Source of the DNA: JBEDUK01 sp040414485
GTDB lineage: Bacteria > Actinomycetota > UBA4738
Length of the DNA stretch: 64,000 nucleotides
NCBI GenBank assembly: GCA_040414485.1
Contig: JBEDUK010000013.1
Location: forward strand, 12,699-76,698
Reading direction: 5' to 3'
Below the pieces are notes generated by a model. The model saw only the letters and a list, made by a program, of their open reading frames with translations, ran no database searches and was not told the DNA's origin. Of this stretch, positions 1 to 8,906 are shown piece after piece. Each line of letters opens with the position of its first letter. Position 1 is the first letter of the stretch. The translations under genes and the position numbers were made by a program.

Positions 1-413
1 CCTGGCGTGCCGGTCGGGCATCGGGCCGGTGGCCGCGACGCGACCGCAGGGCGACCGACGAATGACGGTCGGCCGAACGCCGCGCGGGCCGTCGGCGGCC
101 GCCGCAGGCGCTGACATACGCTTGCTGACACGCGCCGGCCGAACGGGATTCGTCGTGCGGGCCCCGAACCGTCGACGCGGCGACGCCGAACGGTCCGCAG
201 TTGCTCGTTGTCCTGGCAGTCGCGCGTCACCGATCCGACAGCGCTCCGCCACCGTGGCTTGCGAGGGTTGCGCCCTGTGATCCGTCCTCACCGTGGCCGG
301 CGGGCCCTTCTCCGGCGGCGCCGGTGCGCGCGTTCGCGCGTGCCCGGCCCGCGCTTCGCCGGCTCCGTGACGGCGGGTACGGGCTGCGGCAGCGCCTCGC
401 CGGGCATAGGGTT
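1..413. other. No gene recognised; upstream of pst operon 1
   Basis: The short open frames here have arginine/proline-rich translations typical of random high-GC reading and no recognisable domain. I see no tRNA or clear terminator. The segment may hold the tail of upstream regulatory DNA for pstC1. Confidence 0.4.
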
Positions 414-457
414 GTTCACCGACGGGCAAATGTCCATTCACCCAACAGTCACAGACC
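414..457 (+). promoter_or_regulatory. PHO box (PhoP-type 11-nt direct repeats) upstream of pstC1
   Basis: Four consecutive 11-nt units start at 414, 425, 436 and 447: GTTCACCGACG, GGCAAATGTCC, ATTCACCCAAC and AGTCACAGACC. Units 1, 3 and 4 match the GTTCAC-type repeat bound by PhoP in Streptomyces and relatives. The array lies 77 nt upstream of the pstC1 start, so phosphate-starvation induction is the natural inference. Confidence 0.65.
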
Positions 458-533
458 GCCGACATGCTCCGGTGGTCTTGACGTCAGGTCGCGGCCGGAA
501 CGGTCGCGGCCGGAGCGCTCGCAGCGGGGGAAG

Positions 534-1553
534 ATGAGCACGATCTCTGCCGACGTGGCGCAGCCACCGGACGGCGACAGCACGCCGGATGCGCCGCGAA
601 CCATTACCCATACCCGGACGGGGGTCGATCGAGCGTTCCGGCGGCTGGCCACCGGGGCCGGCCTCGCGACGTTCGTCATCCTCTTCCTGATCGGGCTGTT
701 CCTGCTGATCAAGTCGTGGCCGGCGTTCCACACCATGGGCCTGAAGTTCTTCACGACCTCACGATGGGACCCGGAGGGATCGCACGTCTTCGGCATCGCG
801 GCGATCCTGTACTGGACGTTCGTCATCGCCATCGTCGCGCTGGCGATCGCGGTGCCGCTGTCGATCGCGACGGCGCTGTTCATCACCGAGTACGCGCCGC
901 GCCGGCTCCGCCGATGGATGATCTCGCTGGTCGACCTGTTGGCGGCGATCCCGAGCATCATCTACGGCATCTGGGGCCTGGCCTTCCTGGAGCCGCGGCT
1001 GGTTGGCGTCTCGCGATTCATCTCGAAGAACTTCGGGTTCATCCCGATCTTCAAGGTCCCCGGATCGAACCTGAACCCCGGGGCCTTCGCGGCGTCGGCA
1101 TTCGTGGCCGGTGTGATCGTCTCGCTGATGGTCCTGCCGATCTGCGCGTCGATCGTGCGCGAGGTGTTCTCACAGACCCCGCCGGGTGAGAAGGAAGCCG
1201 CCTTCGCGCTCGGCGGCAGCCGGTGGGGCATGATTCGGAGCGTCGTGCTGCCGTTCGGCCGCGGCGGCATCATCGGGGGCGCGATGCTCGGGCTCGGCCG
1301 GGCGCTCGGCGAGACGATCGCCGTGGCGCTGGTGATCTCCCCGATCTTCACGATCTCGATCCACGTCCTGGCGACGGGCGCGAACGGCGTGGCGCCTCTC
1401 ATCGCATTGCGGTTCGGCGAGGCGACCCAGAAGTTCGGCATCCCGGCGCTGATGGCTGCCGGACTGACGTTGTTCGTCGTGACCCTCCTCGTGAACTTCG
1501 CGGCCTCCGCGATCGTGGCCCGCTCGCGGTCCGGCAAGGGGGTCGAGATCTAG
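534..1553 (+). CDS. pstC: Phosphate ABC transporter permease PstC (operon 1)
   Basis: Inner-membrane permease subunit of the high-affinity phosphate importer, pairing with PstA and the ATPase PstB. The 339-residue product has a hydrophilic N-terminus of about 40 residues, then about six membrane helices. The stretch VDLLAAIPSIIYGIWGL is highly characteristic of PstC. The EAA-type cytoplasmic loop (EKEAAFALGGSRWGMI, followed by LGRALGETIAVAL) contacts the ATPase. The ATG at 534 was chosen because GGGGGAAG sits just before it and the length then fits the family; longer in-frame extensions give low-complexity sequence. The stop codon abuts the pstA start. A PHO box lies upstream. Confidence 0.93.
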   Translation: MSTISADVAQPPDGDSTPDAPRTITHTRTGVDRAFRRLATGAGLATFVILFLIGLFLLIKSWPAFHTMGLKFFTTSRWDPEGSHVFGIAAILYWTFVIAIVALAIAVPLSIATALFITEYAPRRLRRWMISLVDLLAAIPSIIYGIWGLAFLEPRLVGVSRFISKNFGFIPIFKVPGSNLNPGAFAASAFVAGVIVSLMVLPICASIVREVFSQTPPGEKEAAFALGGSRWGMIRSVVLPFGRGGIIGGAMLGLGRALGETIAVALVISPIFTISIHVLATGANGVAPLIALRFGEATQKFGIPALMAAGLTLFVVTLLVNFAASAIVARSRSGKGVEI

Positions 1554-2741
1554 ATGGCGGTCACCGCGCCCCCCAGGTCGCCGGGCTCTGCCGAGGCGCC
1601 GCCTCCGGGCGCGGGGGTCTTCGGCGGTCCGGGCGGCGACACGCCGATCCGGCCGCGTTCGTTCAACGCGGTCGACGCCTGGGTCCTCGTCGCGTCGATC
1701 GGCTCGTCGTTCGCGTTGATATGGGTGATCTTCCGGCTGATGCCGATCTCCGGCGCTGTCGGGTTCCTGTTCTGGTGGTTCGTGTCGTTCGCGTTCATCT
1801 ACTGGCTGGCGATGCTGCAACTCGAGGGGCCGCTGGTGGCCAAGGACCGCCTGATGGCCGTCCTGATCGTCACGGGCACGGGCATCCTGATCGTGCCGCT
1901 GGTCTCGATCATCGTGTTCGTTACGGCGAAGGGCATCGCGTACATCCGGCCGCACGTGTTCGTTCAGACGAACAACCTCTGCGGCCAGCTGGACGGCCCC
2001 ACGTGCGGAGGCATCGCGCATGCCATCGTCGGCACGCTCGAACAGGTCGCCATCGCCATGGTCATCTCGGTGCCGCTGGCGGTGCTCTGCGCGGTCTATC
2101 TGAACGAGATCGGCGGACCACTGCGACGGCCGGTGAGGCTCTTCGTCGACGCGATGAGCGGCGTGCCTTCGATCGTGGCCGGCCTGTTCATCTACGCCGT
2201 GGTGGTCGTGAGCCTGGGCTGGGGGTTCTCGGGCTTCGCGGCCGCGCTCGCCCTGTCGATCCTGATGCTCCCGACGGTGACGCGGACCTCGGAGGAGGTG
2301 CTGCGCCTGGTGCCGGACGGCCTGCGCGAAGGCTCGCTCGCCCTCGGCGGCTACGAATGGCGCACGGTGTGGAATGTGGTGCTTCCCACCGCTCGCAGCG
2401 GCCTGATCACCGCGGTGATCCTGGGCGTCGCGCGTGCGGTCGGTGAGACGGCGCCGGTCCTGCTCACCGCGTTCGGCGCCCAGGTCATGAACGGCAACCC
2501 GTTCCACGGCCCGCAGGAGTCGCTGCCCCTGTTCATCTGGACCTATGTCCGGTTCAATCCCGGCGAAGCGCCGTACCTGCGCGCGTGGATGGCCTCCTTC
2601 GTACTGATCGTCCTGGTGCTCGGCCTGTTCACGCTCGCGCGCGTCCTGGGGACGCGCACGTCGATCGAACGCAGGCAGAAGCGAGCCGCGAAGCGCGACG
2701 CCAAACGCGCCGCGGCCGAACCCGGAGGAGCGAGAGCGTGA
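1554..2741 (+). CDS. pstA: Phosphate ABC transporter permease PstA (operon 1), N-terminally extended
   Basis: Second permease of the Pst complex. The C-terminal 290 residues are canonical: SGVPSIVAGLF, TRTSEEVLRLVPDGLREGSLALGGYEW (the EAA loop, given here as key region only) and ARAVGETAPVLLTAFG. At 395 residues it is about 100 longer than usual. The extra N-terminus is a Pro/Gly-rich leader plus about two additional hydrophobic helices (roughly residues 40-85) before the first canonical helix. The C-terminus is basic and Ala-rich (ERRQKRAAKRDAKRAA). ATG follows the pstC stop with no gap and pstB overlaps the end, so translation is probably coupled. Confidence 0.92.
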   Translation: MAVTAPPRSPGSAEAPPPGAGVFGGPGGDTPIRPRSFNAVDAWVLVASIGSSFALIWVIFRLMPISGAVGFLFWWFVSFAFIYWLAMLQLEGPLVAKDRLMAVLIVTGTGILIVPLVSIIVFVTAKGIAYIRPHVFVQTNNLCGQLDGPTCGGIAHAIVGTLEQVAIAMVISVPLAVLCAVYLNEIGGPLRRPVRLFVDAMSGVPSIVAGLFIYAVVVVSLGWGFSGFAAALALSILMLPTVTRTSEEVLRLVPDGLREGSLALGGYEWRTVWNVVLPTARSGLITAVILGVARAVGETAPVLLTAFGAQVMNGNPFHGPQESLPLFIWTYVRFNPGEAPYLRAWMASFVLIVLVLGLFTLARVLGTRTSIERRQKRAAKRDAKRAAAEPGGARA

Positions 2742-3559
2742 CGACGACCGAACAGGACCTGAGCGCCGGCATGAACGGCGGCCCTTCCGGCAGCGGCGGC
2801 ATGCGCGCCGAACGGGTTTCGGCGTGGTTCGGCACGCACAAGGTGCTCGAGCAGGTGACCCTGGACATGCCGGCCGGGAAGGTGACGGCGCTGATCGGGC
2901 CTTCGGGGTGCGGCAAGTCCACCTTCATCAGGATCCTCAATCGCATGCACGAGCTGGTCCCCGGTGCGCAGCTCTCGGGCCAGGTGTTCCTCGACGGGAC
3001 CGACATCTACTCCCCAGAGGTCCGCCCCATCGAGACGCGGCGGAAGGTGGGCATGGTCTTCCAGAAGCCCAACCCGTTTCCGGCGATGAGCGTCTACGAC
3101 AACGTCCTGTCGGGCCTGAAGCTCTCCGGGATGAAGCCGGCGAACCCTGATGCCCTGGTGGAGGACTCCCTCACCCGGGCCGGCCTGTGGCGGGAGGTCC
3201 GCAACCGCCTGGAGGATCCGGGCGGAGGCCTCTCCGGAGGCCAGCAGCAGCGCCTGTGCATCGCCAGGTCCCTCGCCGTGTCGCCGGAGGTCCTGCTCAT
3301 GGACGAGCCCTGCTCGGCGCTGGACCCCTCCTCCACGAGGCGCATCGAGGAGACCATCGGCGAGATCGTCCACGAGGTGACCGTGGTGATCGTGACCCAC
3401 AACATGCAGCAGGCCCAGCGCATCTCCGACCTCTGCGCGTTCTTCAACGTTGACGAAGGCTCGCCGGGTGGGATCGTGGAGATCGGTCCCACCACGAAGA
3501 TCTTCAACGACCCCGACGATCCCCGGACCGCGGACTACGTCCACGGCAGGTTCGGATAG
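2738..3559 (+). CDS. pstB: Phosphate ABC transporter ATP-binding protein PstB (operon 1)
   Basis: Cytoplasmic ATPase that energises phosphate import. The 273-residue product shows Walker A GPSGCGKST, the PstB-typical ILNRMHEL, Q-loop VFQKPNPFP, signature LSGGQQQRL, Walker B VLLMDEP and switch VTHNMQQAQRISD. The GTG start at 2738 overlaps the pstA stop as GTGA and has GGAGGAG upstream. A short insertion (about NVDEGSPGG) near the C-terminus replaces the tighter turn of most PstB proteins. The substrate-binding partner is encoded directly downstream. Confidence 0.95.
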   Translation: MTTTEQDLSAGMNGGPSGSGGMRAERVSAWFGTHKVLEQVTLDMPAGKVTALIGPSGCGKSTFIRILNRMHELVPGAQLSGQVFLDGTDIYSPEVRPIETRRKVGMVFQKPNPFPAMSVYDNVLSGLKLSGMKPANPDALVEDSLTRAGLWREVRNRLEDPGGGLSGGQQQRLCIARSLAVSPEVLLMDEPCSALDPSSTRRIEETIGEIVHEVTVVIVTHNMQQAQRISDLCAFFNVDEGSPGGIVEIGPTTKIFNDPDDPRTADYVHGRFG

Positions 3560-3569
3560 GAAGGTCTCC

Positions 3570-5219
3570 ATGCTTCGAGGGAGAACGAACCGAACGACGC
3601 GAACCTCGCCAGTGCGCCACATCCTCCGCGCCGCCGCGGCGATGTGGTTCGCAGCGACATCGGCGCTCCTCATGCTCCTGCTGATCCCGGCGTTGCCGGC
3701 ATCCGCGTCGGGCCCGCCGGTGACCGGTGCCGGTTCGACCTGGGTCCAGATCGCGCTGGACCAGTGGCGCGCCGACTACGCGCACTTCGGCTACCAGATC
3801 AACTACTCGGGCGTGGGCTCGAGCGCGGGCCGGAACTTCTACATCATCAATCAGGTCGATTTCGCCGCGACCGAGATCCCGTTCCAGCCCGACGAGGTCG
3901 CCCAGCTCCAAGCGGAGCACAAGACCTACCAGTACCTGCCCGACGTCGCCGGCGGAACCTCGCTGATGTACAACCTGCACGACACCGCGGGCCGGCGCAT
4001 CAGGAGCCTGAACATCGATTCGAACGCGGCCGCCCTGATCTTCACCGGCAAGATCAGCAGCTGGCAGGATCCGGCGATCACGCGTCTGAACCCGGGGCTC
4101 CACATCAGGGACACCCACATCACGCCGGTGATCCGGTCCGACGGCTCCGGCACCTCGGCGCAGTTCTCGCTGTACCTGCAGAACCAGCAGCAGAGCCTGT
4201 GGAACCAGTTCGTCCAGCAGTGGGGGTGCCAGGCACCCTGTTCGGTGTGGCCGAGCTTCAACGGCTCGGTCGGCGCCAATGGGAGCGACGGCGTGGCGAA
4301 CTTCATCGCCAACGACACGCTCGGCCAGGGCGCGATCGGCTACGTCGAAGCGGGGTACGCCTACGGGCGGAACTTCCCCGTGGGCAATCTGCACAATCGG
4401 AGCGGGCACTACGTCCAGCCGTCGTCGAACAACGTCGCGACGGCCCTCACGCACGCGACGCTGAACCACGACCTGACGCAGAACCTGGTGGGCGTCTACA
4501 ACGCGCCCGAGGCGAACTCGTATCCCATGTCCTCGTACTCGTACATGATCACGCCGACCGCCGAAGGGTTCGGATTCACGGCCGAGAAGGGCGCGGTCCT
4601 TTCGGGCTGGATCGTCTACATCGCGTGCAAGGGCCAGCAGAGCGCTGCCCCCCTCGGGTATTCGCCGCTGCCGAAGAACCTGATCCAGGCGGACTTCGAC
4701 GCCGTGAACCGCATACCAGGGCATGTGAAGCCGCCGCCGATCGACTATCAGCACTGTCCGAATCCGAATCTGCCCCAGGGAAACGGCGGCAACAACGGGG
4801 GGAACAACGGGGGGAACAACGGCGGCAACGACGGGAACACTGGCAGCACCGGTGGCAGCACCGCCAGTACGGATCCCAGCTCGACGACGCCCGGCGCGAC
4901 CGATCCCAGCCCGACGGCGGCACAGACCACGCCGCCGCCCGCGATCGGAGGGGTGGGCGGCAACCAGCCGCCATCCGGCGTCCAGGTCACCACGATGACC
5001 CAGGAGCAACAGCAGGCGGCGTACGCGGCTGCCCTGAAGAGCGCCTCCTACGCGCAGCCCGAGCCCATCCTTCCGCTGGTCGTGACCGCGCTCGGCGTGC
5101 TCGTGCTCGTATTCGCGCCGGTGTTGCTGCAGGTCAGGCGGCAGGCGCCGGCGCCGCGGTCGGCAACCGACCGGCTGCGCCGGGATGAAGGGCGAGAGAC
5201 GACGGACCATGGCGGATAA
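3570..5219 (+). CDS. Membrane-tethered PstS-like phosphate-binding protein
   Basis: Predicted extracytoplasmic phosphate-binding protein of 549 residues. A signal sequence (about 1-47, ending ALPASASG) precedes a PBP domain opening with VTGAGSTW and carrying RSDGSGTSAQF and NGSDGVANF, equivalents of phosphate-contacting loops in PstS. After about residue 400 comes a GGNN repeat linker, then a Ser/Thr/Pro-rich stalk, and finally one membrane helix (PILPLVVTALGVLVLVFAPVLL) with a basic tail. It is therefore anchored by a C-terminal helix rather than as a lipoprotein; there is no lipobox or LPXTG motif. It lies 10 nt after pstB. ATG at 3570 follows AGGAAGG. Confidence 0.85.
   Translation: MLRGRTNRTTRTSPVRHILRAAAAMWFAATSALLMLLLIPALPASASGPPVTGAGSTWVQIALDQWRADYAHFGYQINYSGVGSSAGRNFYIINQVDFAATEIPFQPDEVAQLQAEHKTYQYLPDVAGGTSLMYNLHDTAGRRIRSLNIDSNAAALIFTGKISSWQDPAITRLNPGLHIRDTHITPVIRSDGSGTSAQFSLYLQNQQQSLWNQFVQQWGCQAPCSVWPSFNGSVGANGSDGVANFIANDTLGQGAIGYVEAGYAYGRNFPVGNLHNRSGHYVQPSSNNVATALTHATLNHDLTQNLVGVYNAPEANSYPMSSYSYMITPTAEGFGFTAEKGAVLSGWIVYIACKGQQSAAPLGYSPLPKNLIQADFDAVNRIPGHVKPPPIDYQHCPNPNLPQGNGGNNGGNNGGNNGGNDGNTGSTGGSTASTDPSSTTPGATDPSPTAAQTTPPPAIGGVGGNQPPSGVQVTTMTQEQQQAAYAAALKSASYAQPEPILPLVVTALGVLVLVFAPVLLQVRRQAPAPRSATDRLRRDEGRETTDHGG
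4785..4836 (+). repeat. GGNN-coding microsatellite-like repeat in PstS-like linker
   Basis: Repeated 12-nt units of the form ggnggnaacaac encode a Gly-Gly-Asn-Asn linker between the binding domain and the Ser/Thr stalk. In-frame slippage here would change only linker length. Confidence 0.6.
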
Positions 5220-7344
5220 GCGGCGTGCTCCGGCAAAGCATCGCGCGCGCCGCCCGGCCCCGCGGCGCGGCCCCGCGCGGGTCGCCGCGTCGCTCCTGAT
5301 CCCCATCGCCATCGGGATCCTCGGCGTCGTCGCCTCTCCGCTCGAGCTCGCGGCGCATGCCGACGGCCCGCAGATCAAGCTCGATCCGTCGAAAGACGTG
5401 ACGTACGGGCAGTACATCCATGTGAGCCTGTCCGGGTACGCGCCCGGCATCGGCGTCGCGTTCCGCCAGTGCGTGAACGGCACACAGACGCCGGATCTGG
5501 ACACGCAGTGCTCGCCGATCTACCCGGTGAGCACGGTCACCGACTCGTCCGGCAACGGTGACATCTATCTGAACGTGCTGCCGGACCCCGAGAACGCCCA
5601 GACCGGCCAGGGCAACCTCGTGTACGCGTCGAGCGCCGACACGTCGAAGGCCTGCGGTGACGGCAACCCGTGTTTTCCATGCGACCAGAACACCCCCTGC
5701 CAGATGGCCGCGTTCACTGATCCGCACGATGTCGGCACCGGCGTGTTCGCGAAGATGGAGTACGGTCCCTCGCCCACCGCATGCCCGGCGCCCGGACAGG
5801 ATCAGGCGTTCGCCCACGGCTCCGGTTCGGCCTCCGCGTACCGAGCCCTCTACACGTGGGAAGGCATCGTGTGCCAGAACCCGAAGGACCTCTCGGTCCA
5901 GGTGGATCTCACGAACTCCTACGACGGGGTGCAGGCTTGGACGAACGGCATATCCGACTTCGCCGTCACGGGGCAGCCGCTGGATGCGGACCAGAAGGCG
6001 GCGCTGCACGCCGCGGGGAGGACGTGGGCGTACGCGCCGATCAGCGGCTCGGGTGTGGTCCTCGCCTACGACATCTTCGACAAGCGCGGTCCGCAGATCA
6101 CGAACCTGATCCTCACGCCGGACCTGATCGCGCAGCAGTTCACCAGCCAGATCCCGAACTGGAACTTCGTCGACGCGATCAACAAGCTGAACCCGGGGAT
6201 CCAGTGGCCCTCCCGAATCGTCTCCTACGTCCGGGCCGAGCACTCCGCGGAGACGATGGCGTTCACCACGTGGCTCACCAATGTGGCGAGTGGCTCGCTC
6301 GGGGGCCTCAACCCGCCGTGGCCGGGCGCCACGAACGTGTTCCCGCAGTACGGGTTCGACGTCGGGGTTCAGGGGGCGAACAAGCTCGCGCTGGCCATCC
6401 GGAACCCGAACACCGACTTCAGCACCTACGGGAACATCGGGTTCATCGACTCGAGCATGGCGGCCTTCTACGGCTTGCCGACGGTGAAGATCGAGCTCGC
6501 CCCGGGGGTCGACGTGCCGGCGACACCCGACACGATCCTCAAGGCGATCAACGACGCGCTCCCGCCGGATTCCAGCGGCGCCGTGAACTTCGCCTATGAC
6601 GACGCCGATCACGGCGCCTGGCCGATCCCGCTGATCTCCTACATCCCGGCACCGACGAACAAGATCGACCAGTCGGTGGGAGCCGTGCTCCGGTCGTTCA
6701 TCACCTTCGCGGTGGGTGACGGACAGGATGCGCTCCCGGGGTTCCTGAACTACGCGAAGTTGCCGGCGGTGCTCTCGGCCGAGGCGGTGGCGGCCGCGAA
6801 TCGGATCCCGCATGTGCCGCATACGACCCCGCCGCACCACACGACCACGCCGCCCACGCATTACACGACGCCGCCCACGTACTACACGACGCCGCCCACG
6901 TACTACACGACCACGACGCCGCCGACGTTCACGACGGGCCCACCGCCGACGTTCCCGACCGGCTCGCCAACCGCGACGACCACGTTGCCCTGCCCGGGGG
7001 CCACCCCGAGCGCGACCGGTTCCCCGGCCGCATCCGGATCGGTCCTGCCGACGACGCAGTCGCCCACGCCGTCGGTGTCGGCATCGGGTTCGTTCGGGCC
7101 CTCCGAATCCCCCTCGCCCACCGAGAGCCCCTGCCCGAGCGGACCGCCCGCGGGTGCCGTCGCGAGCGGTGGTCCGCTCTATCCTTCGGCGGCTCGGTTC
7201 GTCCTGCCCTCGATCGCCCTCCTCGGACTGGTCGGCCTCACGGCGGGGCCCATCCTTCAGCGGATGAGCGCACACCGTCGGACAGGGCCCGCCGCGGCCG
7301 CTGCGACCGCCGCGGTCACTCCGGAACCGCCCGCGCCGGCGTGA
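5209..7344 (+). CDS. Large membrane-tethered PBP-domain protein with N-terminal Ig-like domain and Thr/Pro stalk
   Basis: A 711-residue protein (an ATG at 5185 would add 8 residues). It has an Arg-rich N-terminus and signal helix (ending about LAAHADG), then about 80 residues resembling neocarzinostatin/Ig-like domains (YIHVSLSGYAPGIGVAFRQC). A PstS-type PBP domain follows, with YAPISGSGVVLAYD, IPNWNF and a serine-rich ligand-loop region. A TTPPTYY-repeat and Ser/Pro stalk leads to a C-terminal helix (FVLPSIALLGLVGLTAGPIL). The usual R-x-D-G-S-G-T loop is replaced by YVRAEHSAET, so ligand specificity may differ from phosphate. It overlaps the preceding gene's end and the following gene's start, so it belongs to the same transcription unit. 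Confidence 0.75.
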   Translation: MADKRRAPAKHRARRPAPRRGPARVAASLLIPIAIGILGVVASPLELAAHADGPQIKLDPSKDVTYGQYIHVSLSGYAPGIGVAFRQCVNGTQTPDLDTQCSPIYPVSTVTDSSGNGDIYLNVLPDPENAQTGQGNLVYASSADTSKACGDGNPCFPCDQNTPCQMAAFTDPHDVGTGVFAKMEYGPSPTACPAPGQDQAFAHGSGSASAYRALYTWEGIVCQNPKDLSVQVDLTNSYDGVQAWTNGISDFAVTGQPLDADQKAALHAAGRTWAYAPISGSGVVLAYDIFDKRGPQITNLILTPDLIAQQFTSQIPNWNFVDAINKLNPGIQWPSRIVSYVRAEHSAETMAFTTWLTNVASGSLGGLNPPWPGATNVFPQYGFDVGVQGANKLALAIRNPNTDFSTYGNIGFIDSSMAAFYGLPTVKIELAPGVDVPATPDTILKAINDALPPDSSGAVNFAYDDADHGAWPIPLISYIPAPTNKIDQSVGAVLRSFITFAVGDGQDALPGFLNYAKLPAVLSAEAVAAANRIPHVPHTTPPHHTTTPPTHYTTPPTYYTTPPTYYTTTTPPTFTTGPPPTFPTGSPTATTTLPCPGATPSATGSPAASGSVLPTTQSPTPSVSASGSFGPSESPSPTESPCPSGPPAGAVASGGPLYPSAARFVLPSIALLGLVGLTAGPILQRMSAHRRTGPAAAAATAAVTPEPPAPA
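6841..6945 (+). repeat. Thr/Pro-coding tandem repeat (21-nt units)
   Basis: Two identical 21-nt units occupy 6865-6885 and 6886-6906 (encoding TTPPTYY), flanked by diverged copies encoding TTTPPTHY and TTTTPPTF. The array forms the base of a wall-spanning stalk. Confidence 0.75.
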
Positions 7345-8894
7345 GCGGATCGGTGATGCTCGAGGACCGTCCCGCCGGCGACGGCGAGGCGAAGGTCGCC
7401 CAGGCGCGAGAGGGGCTCGCCGCCCTCGATGCGCACCTTGCCACGATCGACGGGCGGCCCGTCGGCCCCGACGAGCGCAACGAGATGATCGGCCTCGTCC
7501 TGTCGGTCGACGAGACCCTCCGTGAGCTCGAGATGTGGAGCGGCAATGGGTCGGGCGAGCCGACGGCGCCGCCGCGGCGGCGGGGTCTGCACTTCCGGCG
7601 GCACAAGGTCCGCACGGATACCGGCGGTCCCGTGAACGGCGAAGATTCGAACGCCACCGTGGTCCTCGACCGCGTCGAGCCGGGCACGAAGATCACGGCC
7701 GAGACCGCGCCTGCCGAGCTGATCCCGGTTCAGCCGATGCCCGTCGCACCGTCGCCGCCGCCGCCGACGGCGACGCCGCCGACGGCAGATCAGCCATCGC
7801 CGGTCGAACCGACGCGGGTCGAGGGACCCGGCGCCGCGCCGGATGAGCGCGTCTCGATCGACGAGGAGTACCGGCAGGACCTTGCGGCCCGCGTCAGGGC
7901 GCTCCGCGCCGAACTCGACGAGCGCGCGGGCCGGGTGCTCGTCCTCACCACCGATGAGCGGCAACGCCCGCGCCGGCGGCTGGCCGGGTTGTTCGGCTCC
8001 ATCGGTCAGCCGGCGACTGCAGAGACCGCCGCCACGACGGCGACCCTGCCCGCCGCGCTCAGGAGCCGCCGATCCGTCGAGCGCTCCGTGGGAAAGGTCC
8101 TCACCGCCGCGGGAGTCATCGCCGTGCTGTTCCTGCTGTTCGAGTTCGGCCTGACCGGCTCCCTCGAGGCGCGGGACCAACGGGCGCTGCTGCTCCAGTT
8201 CCAGGACGCCATCGTCACGACGAACCTCGACCTGCCGAACAAGACCATCCCGTCGGGTACGGCGGTCGCGCTCATGAACATCCCGTCCATCCACGTGAGT
8301 CAGGTGGTCGTCGAGGGCACGACCAATCGCCTGCTGAAGGCGGGACCGGGCCACCTCGCCGCCGCCCCGCTGCCGGGCGAGTTCGGCAACGCGATCATCC
8401 TGGGGCACCGGACGAAGTACGGAGCGCCGTTCCGCAGCCTGAACCTGCTCCATACGGGCGACCTGATCAACGTCACCACCGGGCAGGGGTTGTTCGTCTA
8501 TTCGGTAAACCATGTTTACCACTTGAAGTCCGGCGACCCGGATGTGTTCGCCGGCTCGACCGATTCGCGCCTGACACTCGTCAGCGCTGACCCGCCCCAG
8601 GGGGCGAGCGGCCGCATCGTCGCCGTCGCACTCCTCCGAGGGAGCCCGGTCGCCGTCGACACGCGCCCGCCGGTGCCGGTGGGCCGGGACGAACTGGGGC
8701 TTTCGGCCGATCCGGTCGGCGCCGTGTTCGGCCTGATCTGGCTTCAGGTGTTCATCGTGGCGTACCTGATCACCCGTCGTATCCGTCGGACGTGGAACCC
8801 CACCGTGACGTGGTTGCTCGCCGCGCCGATCCTGCTGGCCCTGCTGCTGCTCGTGTTCATCAACGTCGACCTGCTGCTGCCGGGCACGCTGTAA
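7341..8894 (+). CDS. Sortase-fold membrane protein lacking the catalytic cysteine
   Basis: A 517-residue protein with a long Pro/Arg/Glu-rich cytoplasmic N-terminus (1-250), a membrane helix (about 252-272), a sortase-like beta-barrel domain (about 275-440) and two C-terminal helices. Sortase landmarks are clear: NAIILGHRTKYGAPF with the catalytic His at residue 356, and GRIVAVALL with Arg at 425. The conserved TLxTC stretch instead reads LTLVSADPP, placing Ala-416 where the Cys nucleophile should be. The 60-residue His-to-Cys and 9-residue Cys-to-Arg spacings fit the family, so the alignment is convincing. A transpeptidase role is therefore unlikely; scaffold or pseudoenzyme is inferred. The start overlaps the previous stop (GTGA). 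Confidence 0.78.
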   Translation: MSGSVMLEDRPAGDGEAKVAQAREGLAALDAHLATIDGRPVGPDERNEMIGLVLSVDETLRELEMWSGNGSGEPTAPPRRRGLHFRRHKVRTDTGGPVNGEDSNATVVLDRVEPGTKITAETAPAELIPVQPMPVAPSPPPPTATPPTADQPSPVEPTRVEGPGAAPDERVSIDEEYRQDLAARVRALRAELDERAGRVLVLTTDERQRPRRRLAGLFGSIGQPATAETAATTATLPAALRSRRSVERSVGKVLTAAGVIAVLFLLFEFGLTGSLEARDQRALLLQFQDAIVTTNLDLPNKTIPSGTAVALMNIPSIHVSQVVVEGTTNRLLKAGPGHLAAAPLPGEFGNAIILGHRTKYGAPFRSLNLLHTGDLINVTTGQGLFVYSVNHVYHLKSGDPDVFAGSTDSRLTLVSADPPQGASGRIVAVALLRGSPVAVDTRPPVPVGRDELGLSADPVGAVFGLIWLQVFIVAYLITRRIRRTWNPTVTWLLAAPILLALLLLVFINVDLLLPGTL

Positions 8895-8906
8895 GGGTCA
8901 CGCTCG

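Noticed and set aside
29..280. 83-codon frame at the window start
   Set aside because: Low-complexity Arg/Ala/Gly product, no ribosome site and no family resemblance.
4785..6945. CRISPR-like repeats in the PBP genes
   Set aside because: The repeats are in-frame, lack spacers, and encode stalk residues.
3504..7275. Long minus-strand open frames (666 and 713 codons) opposite the stalked PBP genes
   Set aside because: Their translations are Arg/Gly/Val-rich with no domain, and they mirror codon bias of the real genes; the plus-strand products have clear signal peptides, domains and helices.
3570..7344. LPXTG sorting signals on the stalked PBPs as substrates for the sortase-like protein
   Set aside because: No LPXTG or related pentapeptide precedes either C-terminal helix.
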